Shown: positions 52,705 through 60,934 of the stretch, piece after piece
How positions within the stretch are numbered: position 1 is the stretch's first letter
Layout: every line of letters starts with the position of its first letter
Assembly (NCBI GenBank): GCA_965221785.1
Contig: CBDCSR010000003.1
Location: forward strand, 434,001-498,000
Direction of reading: 5' to 3'
Length of the DNA: 64,000 nt
From: BD2-11 sp965221785
GTDB lineage: Bacteria > Gemmatimonadota > Gemmatimonadetes > Longimicrobiales > Gaopeijiaceae
Notes under the pieces: model-generated
The model's input: only the letters and a program-made list of their open reading frames with translations
Told to the model about the DNA's origin: nothing
Databases searched by the model: none
Translations under genes and position numbers: made by a program

Positions 52705-53442
52705 CTACCCCTCGCCGGCCAGATAGTCGAGCATGGCCGCGATGCTCGCTGCGGCGGCGTCGCGCAGCCCGGGCGGCAGCTCGTCGCCGTAGATCGTGGT
52801 CACCAGCTGCGCCGGCGTGGCGCCTGGGTGATCGCGCTGCGCCTGCTCCGCCTGTTCGATGCGGGCGAGGCGATGTTCGCGGTAGGCCGCAAGCGCCCCC
52901 GGCACATCCTCGAGCGGCGGCCCATGTGCCGGATGGATCACGGTCGGCGCCAGCGACTCGACCCGTTCCAGCGAAGCCAGGTAGTCGCGCACGCACCCCG
53001 GATACTCCCCCACCCAGGTCGTGCTGCCCTCTCCGAGCATCAGGTCGCCCGCGAACAGGGCCCGGGCGCGCGGCCACGAGAAACACAGGTGCTCGGCGCA
53101 ATGCCCCGGCGTGTCCACGGCCAGCAGGCCACCCTCATCGGTCTCCACCGCGTCGCCGTCGGCGAGGGGGCCATCCGCATCCCGACACGGCCCGAGCAGG
53201 GGGGCTCCGAGCGCGTCCGCCAGGGCGCGCGCGCAGCCGGAGTGGTCGGCATGATCGTGGGTTGTCAGCACGGTGACCCGGCGCGCATCCGCCAGCGCGG
53301 CCCGGAGCGCACGAAGGTGATGCGCATCGTCAGGGCCGGGATCGATGACCGCCGCCACCTGGCGCCCGACGATGTGGGTCCGGGTTCCGTCGAGGGTGAA
53401 CGGCCCCGGGTTGGCGGCCGTGAAGACGCGGGGGCGGGTCAT
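52705..53442 (-). CDS. Metallo-beta-lactamase-fold hydrolase (LACTB2-like)
   Basis: 245 residues. Metal ligands THDHADH at residues 61-67, with His62, His64, Asp66 and His67, then His of DTPGHCAEH, Asp of LFAGDLML and His of PAHGPP. The small C-terminal winged-helix segment QAQRDHPGATPAQLVTTIYGDELPPGLRDAA matches LACTB2/RNase-type MBL hydrolases. Role could be thioester, phosphodiester or RNA hydrolysis. ATG 53442; the fRMsr-like gene lies 61 bp upstream. Confidence 0.9.
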   Translation of the reverse strand: MTRPRVFTAANPGPFTLDGTRTHIVGRQVAAVIDPGPDDAHHLRALRAALADARRVTVLTTHDHADHSGCARALADALGAPLLGPCRDADGPLADGDAVETDEGGLLAVDTPGHCAEHLCFSWPRARALFAGDLMLGEGSTTWVGEYPGCVRDYLASLERVESLAPTVIHPAHGPPLEDVPGALAAYREHRLARIEQAEQAQRDHPGATPAQLVTTIYGDELPPGLRDAAAASIAAMLDYLAGEG

Positions 53443-53503
53443 GGCACGCGCGGATCGGTCCCGCCCACGGTCATGCCCGGGGAAGCTCGATGGTTGCCGT
53501 CCG

Positions 53504-53971
53504 CTAGCGTCGCTCGTGGACGAACTGCTCGGCGAGCTTGTCGGCGATCATCTGCACGGCGAGCTCGTCGTCATCGCTGAAGGCCGCCGGCGTGCGGCTG
53601 TCGATGTCGATCTGCCCGAAAATCTCCTTGCCCGCCCGGATCAGGACCACGAGTTCGGATTTCACGTTGGGGTTGCACGAGAGGTAGTTGTCGACCGCGC
53701 CCACGTCGGGCACGTTCTGGTTCTTGCCGGTCGCCACCGCCGTGCCGCACACACCCGTGCCCACGGGAATCTTCGCGTGCTCGGTGCTGGCTCCGATGTA
53801 GTTGTGAAGCCAGAGTTCATCCTCTTCCTCGCCGAGCAGGTAGACGCCCACCCAGTCGAAGTCGTCGGTCCGGGACAGTCCCCGAACCGCGTGACGCAGG
53901 AGGGCATCCGACAGATAGCCCTGCTCTCTCAGGCGCTGCAGGTCGCCGAGCAATTCAACGGTGTTCACCAT
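53504..53971 (-). CDS. GAF-domain protein, free methionine-R-sulfoxide reductase-like
   Basis: 155 residues. TGVCGTAVATGKNQNVPDV with Cys75, and LSCNPNVKSELVVLI with Cys99, then GQIDIDSR, follow the fRMsr pattern, with the 24-residue spacing of the second and third cysteines in the E. coli enzyme. The first resolving cysteine, ten residues before Cys75, is His here, so recycling may use a different thiol. It would reduce free methionine-R-sulfoxide in the cytoplasm. Part of the minus-strand run from the channel gene to tlpA. Confidence 0.82.
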   Translation of the reverse strand: MVNTVELLGDLQRLREQGYLSDALLRHAVRGLSRTDDFDWVGVYLLGEEEDELWLHNYIGASTEHAKIPVGTGVCGTAVATGKNQNVPDVGAVDNYLSCNPNVKSELVVLIRAGKEIFGQIDIDSRTPAAFSDDDELAVQMIADKLAEQFVHERR

Positions 53972-54082
53972 GTTGTCGATCTTCTCCGTGGTGCGGCGCT
54001 TCGAGCCCCGCCGGTTTCCGGTTTCCCCGCCGCCCTCATCCGCGTCACCTCCAAGATGAAAGGTAACGCGATCGAGCGCACG

Positions 54083-55342
54083 TCAGGCGCGATCCGCGAT
54101 TGCCTCCGCAAAATCCGACCCGCTGGGTTCCTGGAACGCCTTCAGCCCGAACTCCGGCAGCATCGCGATCAGATGGTCGAAGAGGTCGGCCTGGAGGCCC
54201 TCGTAGTTCGCCCATGCGGTGTCGCTCGAGAAGCAGTAGATCTCGATGGGCACGCCCTGCGGTCCGGGCGCGAGCTGGCGGGCCAGCACCGTCATCTCCT
54301 GACTGATCCGCGGATTGGCTCTCAGGTAGTTGAGCACGTAGAAGCGGAACGTGCCGAGGTTGGTCAGGCGCCGGATCTCCGGGATGATGCCGGGATCGCC
54401 CTGGGCCTTGGCGGCGTTGTAGCTCTCGATCCTGTCACGCGCCTCGATCATGTACTCGCGCAGCGTCTCGTAGCGCGACAGCCGCTCGATTTCGTCGTCG
54501 GCCAGGAAGCGCACCGAATTCATGTCGACGCGCAGCGAGCGCTTGATGCGCCGTCCCCCGGATTCCGTCATCCCGCGCCAGTTCTTGAAGGACTCGCTGA
54601 TGAACTTGTGCGTCGGGATGGTGGAGATGGTCTTGTCCCAGTTCTGGATCTTGACCGTGTGCAGCGCGATCTCGATGACGTCCCCGTCGGTGTTGGCCTG
54701 CGGCATCGACACCCAGTCGCCGATGCGGATCATGTCGTTGGACATGATCTGGATGCTGGCCACCAGCGACAGGATGGTGTCGCGGAAGATGAGCATGAGG
54801 ACGGCCGTGAGCGCGCCGATCCCGGAGAGGAAGACCAGGGGGCTCTGGTTCGCCAGGATCGCGATGGCGACGACACCCGCCCCCAGGTAGGCCAGCAGGC
54901 TCACGCCCTGCAGGTACCCCTTGATCGGCCGCGAACGCGACTGCTCGAAGGCTTCCACGTAGATGTCGTTGACCGCGTCGAGGAAGGCGCTGAACGCTGC
55001 GGCCGCGGCCATCACGATGACGGCGGCCGAAAGACGGCGCGCGAACGTCCAGGCCAGAATGAGCCCGGCGGACTCGGTCCCGGCGGCCGCCTCGGCGGGC
55101 GTCACGCCCAGCACCGGCCCGATGCCGTAGTAGACGATGGCGGCGGGCACGATGTGGGAGAGGCGGGCGAAGACCTTGCGCTCGATCACGCGGTCGTCCC
55201 AGGAGGAACGGGTCCGGGCCGCGACCCGCCGGATCGCGCCGTGGACGATTCGGGTGGTCACCCAGTCCACGATCCACGCCGCGGCGACGAGGATCACGAG
55301 ACCGGCGACCAGGCTGAGCCAGTTGTCGGGGAGGAAGGGCAT
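54083..55342 (-). CDS. MscS-family mechanosensitive channel (YbdG-like)
   Basis: 419 residues. Five or so membrane segments in the N-terminal 190 residues end in the pore-lining stretch LSGIGALTAVLMLIFRDTILSLVASIQIMSNDMIRIGDWV, the MscS signature. A soluble beta domain follows with DGDVIEIALHTVKIQNWDKTISTIPTHKFISESFKNW and a long C-terminal domain, as in E. coli YbdG. It would release solutes on osmotic down-shock. Stop at 54083; start ATG 55342 with GGGGAGGAAGG-like content only inside the gene, so the ribosome site is weak. Confidence 0.93.
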   Translation of the reverse strand: MPFLPDNWLSLVAGLVILVAAAWIVDWVTTRIVHGAIRRVAARTRSSWDDRVIERKVFARLSHIVPAAIVYYGIGPVLGVTPAEAAAGTESAGLILAWTFARRLSAAVIVMAAAAAFSAFLDAVNDIYVEAFEQSRSRPIKGYLQGVSLLAYLGAGVVAIAILANQSPLVFLSGIGALTAVLMLIFRDTILSLVASIQIMSNDMIRIGDWVSMPQANTDGDVIEIALHTVKIQNWDKTISTIPTHKFISESFKNWRGMTESGGRRIKRSLRVDMNSVRFLADDEIERLSRYETLREYMIEARDRIESYNAAKAQGDPGIIPEIRRLTNLGTFRFYVLNYLRANPRISQEMTVLARQLAPGPQGVPIEIYCFSSDTAWANYEGLQADLFDHLIAMLPEFGLKAFQEPSGSDFAEAIADRA

Positions 55343-55365
55343 GGGTTTGGTCTTCGGCTCCCGCG

Positions 55366-55428
55366 CTAGATCTTCTTGCGCAGCCAGTCCAGGACGAGGC
55401 GCAAGACGTACCTGAGAATCCGGATCAT
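55366..55428 (-). CDS. Possible 20-residue amphipathic peptide
   Basis: MIRILRYVLRLVLDWLRKKI: hydrophobic residues alternate with Arg/Lys at helix spacing, so it could be a small membrane-active or membrane-associated peptide. It ends 24 bp upstream of the MscS-type gene on the same strand. A weak AAGGA is about 11 bases before the ATG. Too short to judge by composition; chance is a real alternative. Confidence 0.3.
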   Translation of the reverse strand: MIRILRYVLRLVLDWLRKKI

Positions 55429-55510
55429 GGCGGGGCCGTCCTTATTCGATTTCGAGCATCAACTGCCGGATACCGGCATCACGATAAGGACGTGTACGGA
55501 GGAAGCAGGG

Positions 55511-56749
55511 TCAAGGGTTTTGCCTCAGGAAGCAGGGCTCGGCGTCGGCCGCCGCCTCGGGATGGATGATGCGCTGGACCAGCCCTCCCGAACCGTCGTC
55601 CTGCCACTGCACCTGGAGGGCCGTCAGGGCGCGTTGCCCGCCGGCCTCGTTGGTGCCCAGGGAATGGACACCGTAGGGGCCCAGCACGGTCTCGGTGGAT
55701 ACTGAGAACAGGTAATCCCGGATCGCGGCCGGATCGAGTTCTCCCGTTGCCGTCGGCGTGGCCTCGATGGCTTCGGCCAGGAGCTCCACGGCTCCGAATC
55801 CGCCGGCCGCGTGATATCCCGGGTCCGATCCGTGCGCCTGCCGGTAGCGCTGAACGAAGGTCCCGCTGTCGGCGATGTGCCCCGAGGTGCGCACTGCCGG
55901 GATCCACGACGCGGCAGCGGTCATGCAGCGAGCCAGATCGCCGACATCCTGCGGGAACCTCGGGTCGGCCGGGCCAAGGGATAGATTCACCATGAGCGGG
56001 GCGTAGTCCGCCGCCGCCAGTGCCCGCGTGAAGGCGACCGCGTCATCGTAGTAGCCTCCGCCGATGAAGAGATCGGCCCCGGCGCCGCGCGCCGCCGCCA
56101 CGAGCCCCGCGTGGTCCGCTCCACCGACGGGGTAGGAGCGATCCAGCGCGGTGATCAGCCCGTGGGTGCCCGCCGCTTCCCTTACGCCCTCCGCCAGCGA
56201 GACGGGAAACGGGCTGTCCTCGTAGATCAGTGCGACCGTGCGGGCGCCGTGGCGTGCGGCCACCTCGACCGCGCCCCTCAGGCGGGCCGGTCCCTGGTCG
56301 AGCATCTGCACGCTCCAGCGGCGCCCGCGGTCGGACCACACCCCGGGAGCCGACGCCATCGGCGCGATGAGCGGCCAGCCCGCGGCCTCCGTGACCGCCA
56401 GCACCGCCTCCGTGATCGGGGTGCTGAAGGGACCCAGCAGCGCGTCGATGGAGTCGGACGCGATGAACTCGTCGTACAGGCGGGCTGCGGTAGCCGGGTC
56501 GCTCCCGTCGTCGCGGGTTGCCAGGCGCACCTCCTTGCCGCCGATGCCGCCCATCTCGTTCAGCATCTCCACGCCCAGCCGGTAGCCCCGCCCCATCTCG
56601 CCGGCCGATTGGGTGCGGATCCCGGTATCGGAGACCGTCGCCGCGATTATGATCGGCTCGGGTTCATCCGATGGAGCCACGGCGTCGCGGCAGCCCGCCA
56701 CGCTCAACACCATCACCCAGAACACCGCGAGATCCCGTGTACTCCGCAC
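55511..56749 (-). CDS. ABC-type amino-acid substrate-binding lipoprotein (LivJ-like)
   Basis: 412 residues. AVFWVMVLSVAGCRDAV is a lipobox leader. The mature protein has the two-lobe periplasmic binding fold of the Leu/Ile/Val-binding group: SAGEMGRGYRLGVEMLNEMGGIGGKEVRLATRDDGSDPATAARLYDE, LLGPFSTPITEAVLAVTEAAGWPLI, VALIYEDSPFPVSLAEGVREAA, YHAAGGFGAVELLAEAIE. No permease or ATPase genes are adjacent, so it may serve a transporter elsewhere or a sensor. GTG 56749 follows AAGAGGACAA. Confidence 0.9.
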   Translation of the reverse strand: MRSTRDLAVFWVMVLSVAGCRDAVAPSDEPEPIIIAATVSDTGIRTQSAGEMGRGYRLGVEMLNEMGGIGGKEVRLATRDDGSDPATAARLYDEFIASDSIDALLGPFSTPITEAVLAVTEAAGWPLIAPMASAPGVWSDRGRRWSVQMLDQGPARLRGAVEVAARHGARTVALIYEDSPFPVSLAEGVREAAGTHGLITALDRSYPVGGADHAGLVAAARGAGADLFIGGGYYDDAVAFTRALAAADYAPLMVNLSLGPADPRFPQDVGDLARCMTAAASWIPAVRTSGHIADSGTFVQRYRQAHGSDPGYHAAGGFGAVELLAEAIEATPTATGELDPAAIRDYLFSVSTETVLGPYGVHSLGTNEAGGQRALTALQVQWQDDGSGGLVQRIIHPEAAADAEPCFLRQNP

Positions 56750-56921
56750 TTGTCCTCTTCCCTTGACTCAGCTGCGGACATTCCTCGAAGGACCGTGCGC
56801 CCGCATCTGTGCTGACCGCCTTTTGTCACAGCCTTGCGTCATTTACGGCGAATATGGCGACAAAACGGCGATGATCAAGGTCGGAATGATCCGCCCCCGG
56901 TGGCATTCGACGTCCGGCGTG

Positions 56922-59429
56922 CTATCCGATCAGCGCCCGCAGCGCGGCGACCTCGTCCTGGATCGAGCGCTCGATTTCGTCGGTGCGGCGGTCGGCGTCG
57001 AGTTCCTCGATCTGCGCCTCGATCTCACGGATCTTGCCGGCCAGATCGTATTCCTCGATCTGCGCCTCGATCCCGGCCACCTTGCCGTCGAGATCGTACT
57101 CCTCGATCTGCGCTTCGATGGCGGCTACCCGCCCCGCCAGATCATACTCCTCGATTTCGTCTTCGATCTCCCGCATTCTCTCGCGGGCAAGGGCGGCTGC
57201 TTCCCGCTCGAGTTCGTCCCGCCGGACAGCCAGATCACGCTCGATCTGCTGCAGATCGTCCACCACGGTCGTCCAGTCATCGGCCGCCGCGGAGAGGGTT
57301 TCCGACAATTCCGCCATGTCGGCCATCGTTTCCTGCGCTGCCTCGATTGCTTCCTGAACGTCGACGCGTTCAAGGGACTCGCGCGCGGACTCCAGCGCCA
57401 TCTCCAATTCGGTCCCGGTCCACGCCTGCCGGGCGGTCTCCACTGCTTCTCTCATTCTGTCGGCGAGCGTCGTCATCGCGTGCCGGTTGGCAATGAGTTC
57501 CATTTGCGCGGACAGCCGGCTCATCACCCTGGCGACCTCTGCCGGCGGCGAATTCATCTGCCCGCGCAAGCCGGCGACGTGCCCTCGGTGTCCGGCGACT
57601 TCCCCGCGCAGCGTGGCGACAAGCCCGCGATGGGTCGCGATCTCCCCGCGCAATGCGGCGACGTGCCCCCGGTGGGTGGCAATCTCTCCGCGCAGCGTGG
57701 CGACATGTCCTCTGTGCGCGGCGATTTCTCCGCGCAGACTGCTCTCCTCGGCGAGGATGTCCTGCACATCCCGGTAGCCGTTCATCACCGTCAGCATCAG
57801 GTCGCGCCATTCCTCGGCCTCGCTGTCAAAGGCCTGAGAGCGGCCATCGATGCTCCAGTCGTACTCCGGGCCGCCGGGCCCGGGAGTGATCACCAGGCGT
57901 TGCAATCGCTCCGTCTGCGACTCGAGCACCACCCAACTGTCGTCATCCATGTTCCGGATGGCGGTGCCATCCGACGCCATCTCGACGTTGCCGTGGTTGC
58001 GCATGCACAGGCGCATGCCGTCCACGCGGCGTTGCAGGGTCCATTCGCCGGCCCGCCGCATGACGCCGTTCCAGCTTCCGGGGTTGCACTCGAGCGCCTG
58101 GGGGCTGGCGTCCTGCGAGCCCCCGGGCGCGGAGGGCGCCGGGTCCGGCACCGAAGCCGGCTCCGACGGGAGCTCTGATGCGGGAATCGGCTCGGACGCC
58201 GGACTCAGCGCCGCCGTCGGCTCTGGTGAGGGAGCAGAGATCTCGCGGTCCTGCGCTTCCACCTCGCCCGGGACTATCGCCTGGTCGCGGGGAGCGGGCT
58301 GTGCGTCCGGATCCCTGGGGACTGGATTGGCGCAGGCGATGAGCGTGCCGGCCACTCCGATTCCCGCCAGCGCGGCGATGGTGCGGGCGAGCGAATAGCG
58401 GGGGCGATGCCGCTTGAGGATGGACATGATTCGGTTCTCCAGTTGCGAGCGCTGCACCATGGGGAGGGCCAGTACCGCGCGACCGCCCGTCGTCCCGGAC
58501 GCGAGCGAGAACAGGTGTTGGGCATATTCCGAGGGGCGCGTGCCGAGCTCCAGCACCTCCTCGTCGCACGACCGCTCGGCGGCGATGGCCGCAGCCCGCC
58601 ACGCCGGCCAGCTGAGAGGATGGAACCAGTAGAGCGCCACCACGGCGCGGCCGACGATCTGACGGAGCGCGTCCCCGCGGCGGACGTGGATCAGCTCGTG
58701 GGCCAGCACCACCGCCCGTCGCTCCGGCGACCAGGCTTCCGCGACGGACGGCAGCAGGATCACCGGCCTCCAGGGACCACCCGCCATCGGTGTTCGCACC
58801 TTCGGGCTCATCAGCATCCGGACCCGGCTCCGCACCCGCAGGCGTCGCCGAAGGGCGTTGGTCTGTTGCCGCCACACCGGGTCTCGCACGGAGGCCGCCT
58901 CGCGGACCAGCTTCCGGAAGCGGAGGCTCCCGACCGCCAGCGAGGTCAGGGCCACACCACAGCCCAGGGCCCAGATCAGAAACGCGATGCCGGAGGGGGT
59001 AAGCGGGGCGGGCTCATCGCCCTGTCCCGGCCCTGGGCGGCTCGATTCGACCGTCGGGAACCCCGATGAAGTCCTGGTGCCGGCGATCCGTCGCGGCGGC
59101 CCGGACGAAACGGCTTGCCCGGCCATCTCTCGCCGAGCTTCGGCGGCCGCAGCTCCGTCTCCAGTTGCCTCGAGGGACGCACTCTCGGCGGCGATGTCCC
59201 GGGCCGGCAGGATGGGCACGGTCAACGACGGACCCAGCAGGCTCAACACCGGCAACGCCAGCAGAAGCACGAACGTCGTCGTCCAGAGCATGTGCAGGGT
59301 TCTCGCCGATCCCCGGCGTGCGAGCCATGCCAGAGCCAGCGCCAGACAGAGCACCAGAGTGGCTTTTGCAACCAGCCCGGCCACACCCGTCCCAGCCACA
59401 CCTGCGGCGACGACGCCCAACCCGCTCAT
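56922..59429 (-). CDS. M56/BlaR1-type membrane peptidase with repeat-rich coiled-coil tail
   Basis: 835 residues. Membrane segments near residues 17-37, 47-70 and 150-172, the zinc motif AHELIHVRRGD, and the downstream acid in ERSCDEEVLELG identify an M56 (BlaR1) metallopeptidase. A fourth membrane segment ends in LIACANP. A Pro/Ser/Ala-rich linker then leads to a long alpha-helical region with four copies of a 14-residue unit (LRGEIAAHRGHVAT-like) and, at the end, four 16-residue units (IEAQIEEYDLAGKIRE-like). In BlaR1 the sensor is a penicillin-binding domain; here the coiled coil replaces it. Together with BlaI upstream (ATGA overlap) it forms a sensor/repressor pair with an unknown signal. 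Confidence 0.9.
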   Translation of the reverse strand: MSGLGVVAAGVAGTGVAGLVAKATLVLCLALALAWLARRGSARTLHMLWTTTFVLLLALPVLSLLGPSLTVPILPARDIAAESASLEATGDGAAAAEARREMAGQAVSSGPPRRIAGTRTSSGFPTVESSRPGPGQGDEPAPLTPSGIAFLIWALGCGVALTSLAVGSLRFRKLVREAASVRDPVWRQQTNALRRRLRVRSRVRMLMSPKVRTPMAGGPWRPVILLPSVAEAWSPERRAVVLAHELIHVRRGDALRQIVGRAVVALYWFHPLSWPAWRAAAIAAERSCDEEVLELGTRPSEYAQHLFSLASGTTGGRAVLALPMVQRSQLENRIMSILKRHRPRYSLARTIAALAGIGVAGTLIACANPVPRDPDAQPAPRDQAIVPGEVEAQDREISAPSPEPTAALSPASEPIPASELPSEPASVPDPAPSAPGGSQDASPQALECNPGSWNGVMRRAGEWTLQRRVDGMRLCMRNHGNVEMASDGTAIRNMDDDSWVVLESQTERLQRLVITPGPGGPEYDWSIDGRSQAFDSEAEEWRDLMLTVMNGYRDVQDILAEESSLRGEIAAHRGHVATLRGEIATHRGHVAALRGEIATHRGLVATLRGEVAGHRGHVAGLRGQMNSPPAEVARVMSRLSAQMELIANRHAMTTLADRMREAVETARQAWTGTELEMALESARESLERVDVQEAIEAAQETMADMAELSETLSAAADDWTTVVDDLQQIERDLAVRRDELEREAAALARERMREIEDEIEEYDLAGRVAAIEAQIEEYDLDGKVAGIEAQIEEYDLAGKIREIEAQIEELDADRRTDEIERSIQDEVAALRALIG
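56976..57167 (-). repeat. Four tandem 48-bp units encoding 16-residue coiled-coil repeats
   Basis: Units start at 56976, 57024, 57072 and 57120 and end in a common (C/T)TCGAT. They encode IEAQIEEYDL-type repeats at the C-terminus of the M56 protein. Interunit identity is high in the middle two copies, implying recent duplication. Confidence 0.85.
57574..57741 (-). repeat. Four tandem 42-bp units encoding 14-residue repeats
   Basis: Units begin at 57574, 57616, 57658 and 57700 and encode LRGEIA-(A/T)HRGHVA-type double heptads in the M56 protein. The even heptad pattern argues for a continuous coiled coil that could vary in length by unit gain or loss. Confidence 0.85.
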
Positions 59430-59809
59430 CGTCCCTCCTCCGCGGCTTCATCGATCATCGACTTGATGCGCTCCCGCTCGGCCGGGGTCAGATCGCCTTC
59501 CCGGAGCTTCAGGAGCGTTGCGACCGCGCCCTCCACGGAGCCGCCGAAGAATGTCGACAGGACGTGGCGCATGGCCGAGCGGCTCGCGTGCGGGACCGGC
59601 GTCGTCGGAGCATAGACGAAGCGGGGTCCGTCCAGTTCCCGGGTCAGGTGTCCCTTGTTAATCAGAATGCGCAGGATCGAGCGCACGGCCGAGTCCGTCG
59701 GCGGGTCCGCCATCCGCTCCCGGATCTGGACGGCGGTCGCGCCGCCCGACTCGTAGAGGATGTCCATCACCTGACGTTCTCGCCTGCTCAGCGGGGGAAG
59801 GTCGCTCAC
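59426..59809 (-). CDS. BlaI/MecI/CopY-family transcriptional repressor
   Basis: 127 residues. Winged-helix protein: LSRRERQVMDILYESGGATAVQIRERM, SAVRSILRILINKGHLTRELDGPRFVYAPT, and a C-terminal dimerisation part FFGGSVEGAVATLLKL with TPAERERIKSMIDEA. BlaI proteins repress their own operon until cut by the M56 partner. GTG 59809 matches the usual N-terminus; longer upstream frames do not. Its ATGA overlap with the M56 gene marks an operon. No TACA/TGTA-type operator is obvious upstream. Confidence 0.9.
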   Translation of the reverse strand: MSDLPPLSRRERQVMDILYESGGATAVQIRERMADPPTDSAVRSILRILINKGHLTRELDGPRFVYAPTTPVPHASRSAMRHVLSTFFGGSVEGAVATLLKLREGDLTPAERERIKSMIDEAAEEGR

Positions 59810-60145
59810 GTGTTTCGCGCTCCGGCTGGGTGGTTTCCTCTGATGCGGGACAGCTCGTGCCTCGGATCTCGGCTCCGGCGGTTGGCCGCGTGGACCGGCG
59901 CTCGGGACACCATAGGGCAGGGCTGCTGAAAAATCAACACACCACTCCTGCCGTCCCCCCTTCCAGCGACGGATCCACACGCGGGCGTTCCACCAGCGGT
60001 TCGCCGAATGTCCCGGCTTCCCATCCGCGGTTCCCCCAATGGCATCTCTCGCCCCAAGCCGCGAAAAATGTGAGCTTGGGGCGGGGCACGGCGCGGCAAC
60101 GCCGGCGGAACCGATCAGACGAGCACCTTCAGAGGAGCCGGCGAA
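59810..60145. other. Divergent intergenic region between blaI-like and SDR genes
   Basis: 336 bp without a gene. A strong inverted repeat at 60050-60083 lies toward the SDR side. Nearer blaI there is an AT-rich patch at 59927-59945. No RNA gene recognised. Confidence 0.5.
60050..60083. promoter_or_regulatory. Perfect 10-bp inverted repeat upstream of the SDR gene
   Basis: CGCCCCAAGC at 60050-60059 and GCTTGGGGCG at 60074-60083 are exact inverted copies around a 14-nt A-rich loop. It ends 62 bp before the SDR start. It could be an operator for a dimeric regulator spanning about 24 bp centre to centre, or an mRNA hairpin in the leader. Confidence 0.4.
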
Positions 60146-60934
60146 GTGATCTCACTCGAGGGCAGGAACGCGATCGTCACGGGCGCGGCGAGAGGCATCG
60201 GGGCCGCGTGTGCGCTGGCGTTTGCGCGTCATGGGGCGAATGTGGTGCTCGGGGACGTGCTGGAGGAGGACTGCGCCGAAACCGCGCGCCGCATTCGCGA
60301 CGAGACTCGGGCGTCTGCCGTGTCGATTCGGGCGGACGTGAGCCTGGAGGAGGAATGCGCCGGATTGCTCGACGCCTGCACGGAGCGTTTCGGGGACTGC
60401 GACATCCTCCTGAACAACGCCGGCATCATCGTTCCGGGATCGATTCTGGACGGCGCCGTCGAGGATTTCGATCGCGTGCTCTCGGTGAACCTTCGGGGGA
60501 CCTGGCTGATTTCGCGGCTGGTGGCCCGCCACATGGTGGAGCGGGGCGTCAAGGGGGCCATCGTCAACATGTCGTCCACCAACGCTGTGGTGACCATCCC
60601 GAACCAGCTCGCGTACGCGGTCTCCAAGGGCGGCGTGGCGCAGCTCACCAAGGTGATGGCGATGGCGCTCGCGCCGCACGACATTCGGGTCAACGCCATC
60701 GGGCCGGGCTCCATTGCCACGAACATGCTGGACGAGGTCATGGCGGACGAGCAGGCCCGGGGGACGATCCTTTCGCGTACGCCGATGGGGCGGATCGGAG
60801 AGCCGGAGGAGGTGGCGAACGTGGCAGTCTTCCTGGCCAGCGACTACGCGTCCTATCTCACCGGCGAAACCATCTATCCGGACGGTGGCCGGCTGGCGCT
60901 GAACTACACGGTTCCGCTGCGCGACGATGGCTGA
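60146..60934 (+). CDS. Short-chain dehydrogenase/reductase
   Basis: 262 residues. Classical SDR: TGAARGIG cofactor motif at residues 12-19, NNAG in LLNNAGIIVP, Ser in VNMSSTNA, Tyr157 and Lys161 in YAVSKGG, and PGSIATNM. It would interconvert an alcohol and a ketone with NAD(P). GTG 60146 follows AGAGGAG. Its last 8 bases overlap the start of the HyuA-HyuB gene (ATGGCTGA), so the two are coupled; a shared pathway for a cyclic-amide or keto-acid substrate is likely. Confidence 0.92.
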   Translation: MISLEGRNAIVTGAARGIGAACALAFARHGANVVLGDVLEEDCAETARRIRDETRASAVSIRADVSLEEECAGLLDACTERFGDCDILLNNAGIIVPGSILDGAVEDFDRVLSVNLRGTWLISRLVARHMVERGVKGAIVNMSSTNAVVTIPNQLAYAVSKGGVAQLTKVMAMALAPHDIRVNAIGPGSIATNMLDEVMADEQARGTILSRTPMGRIGEPEEVANVAVFLASDYASYLTGETIYPDGGRLALNYTVPLRDDG

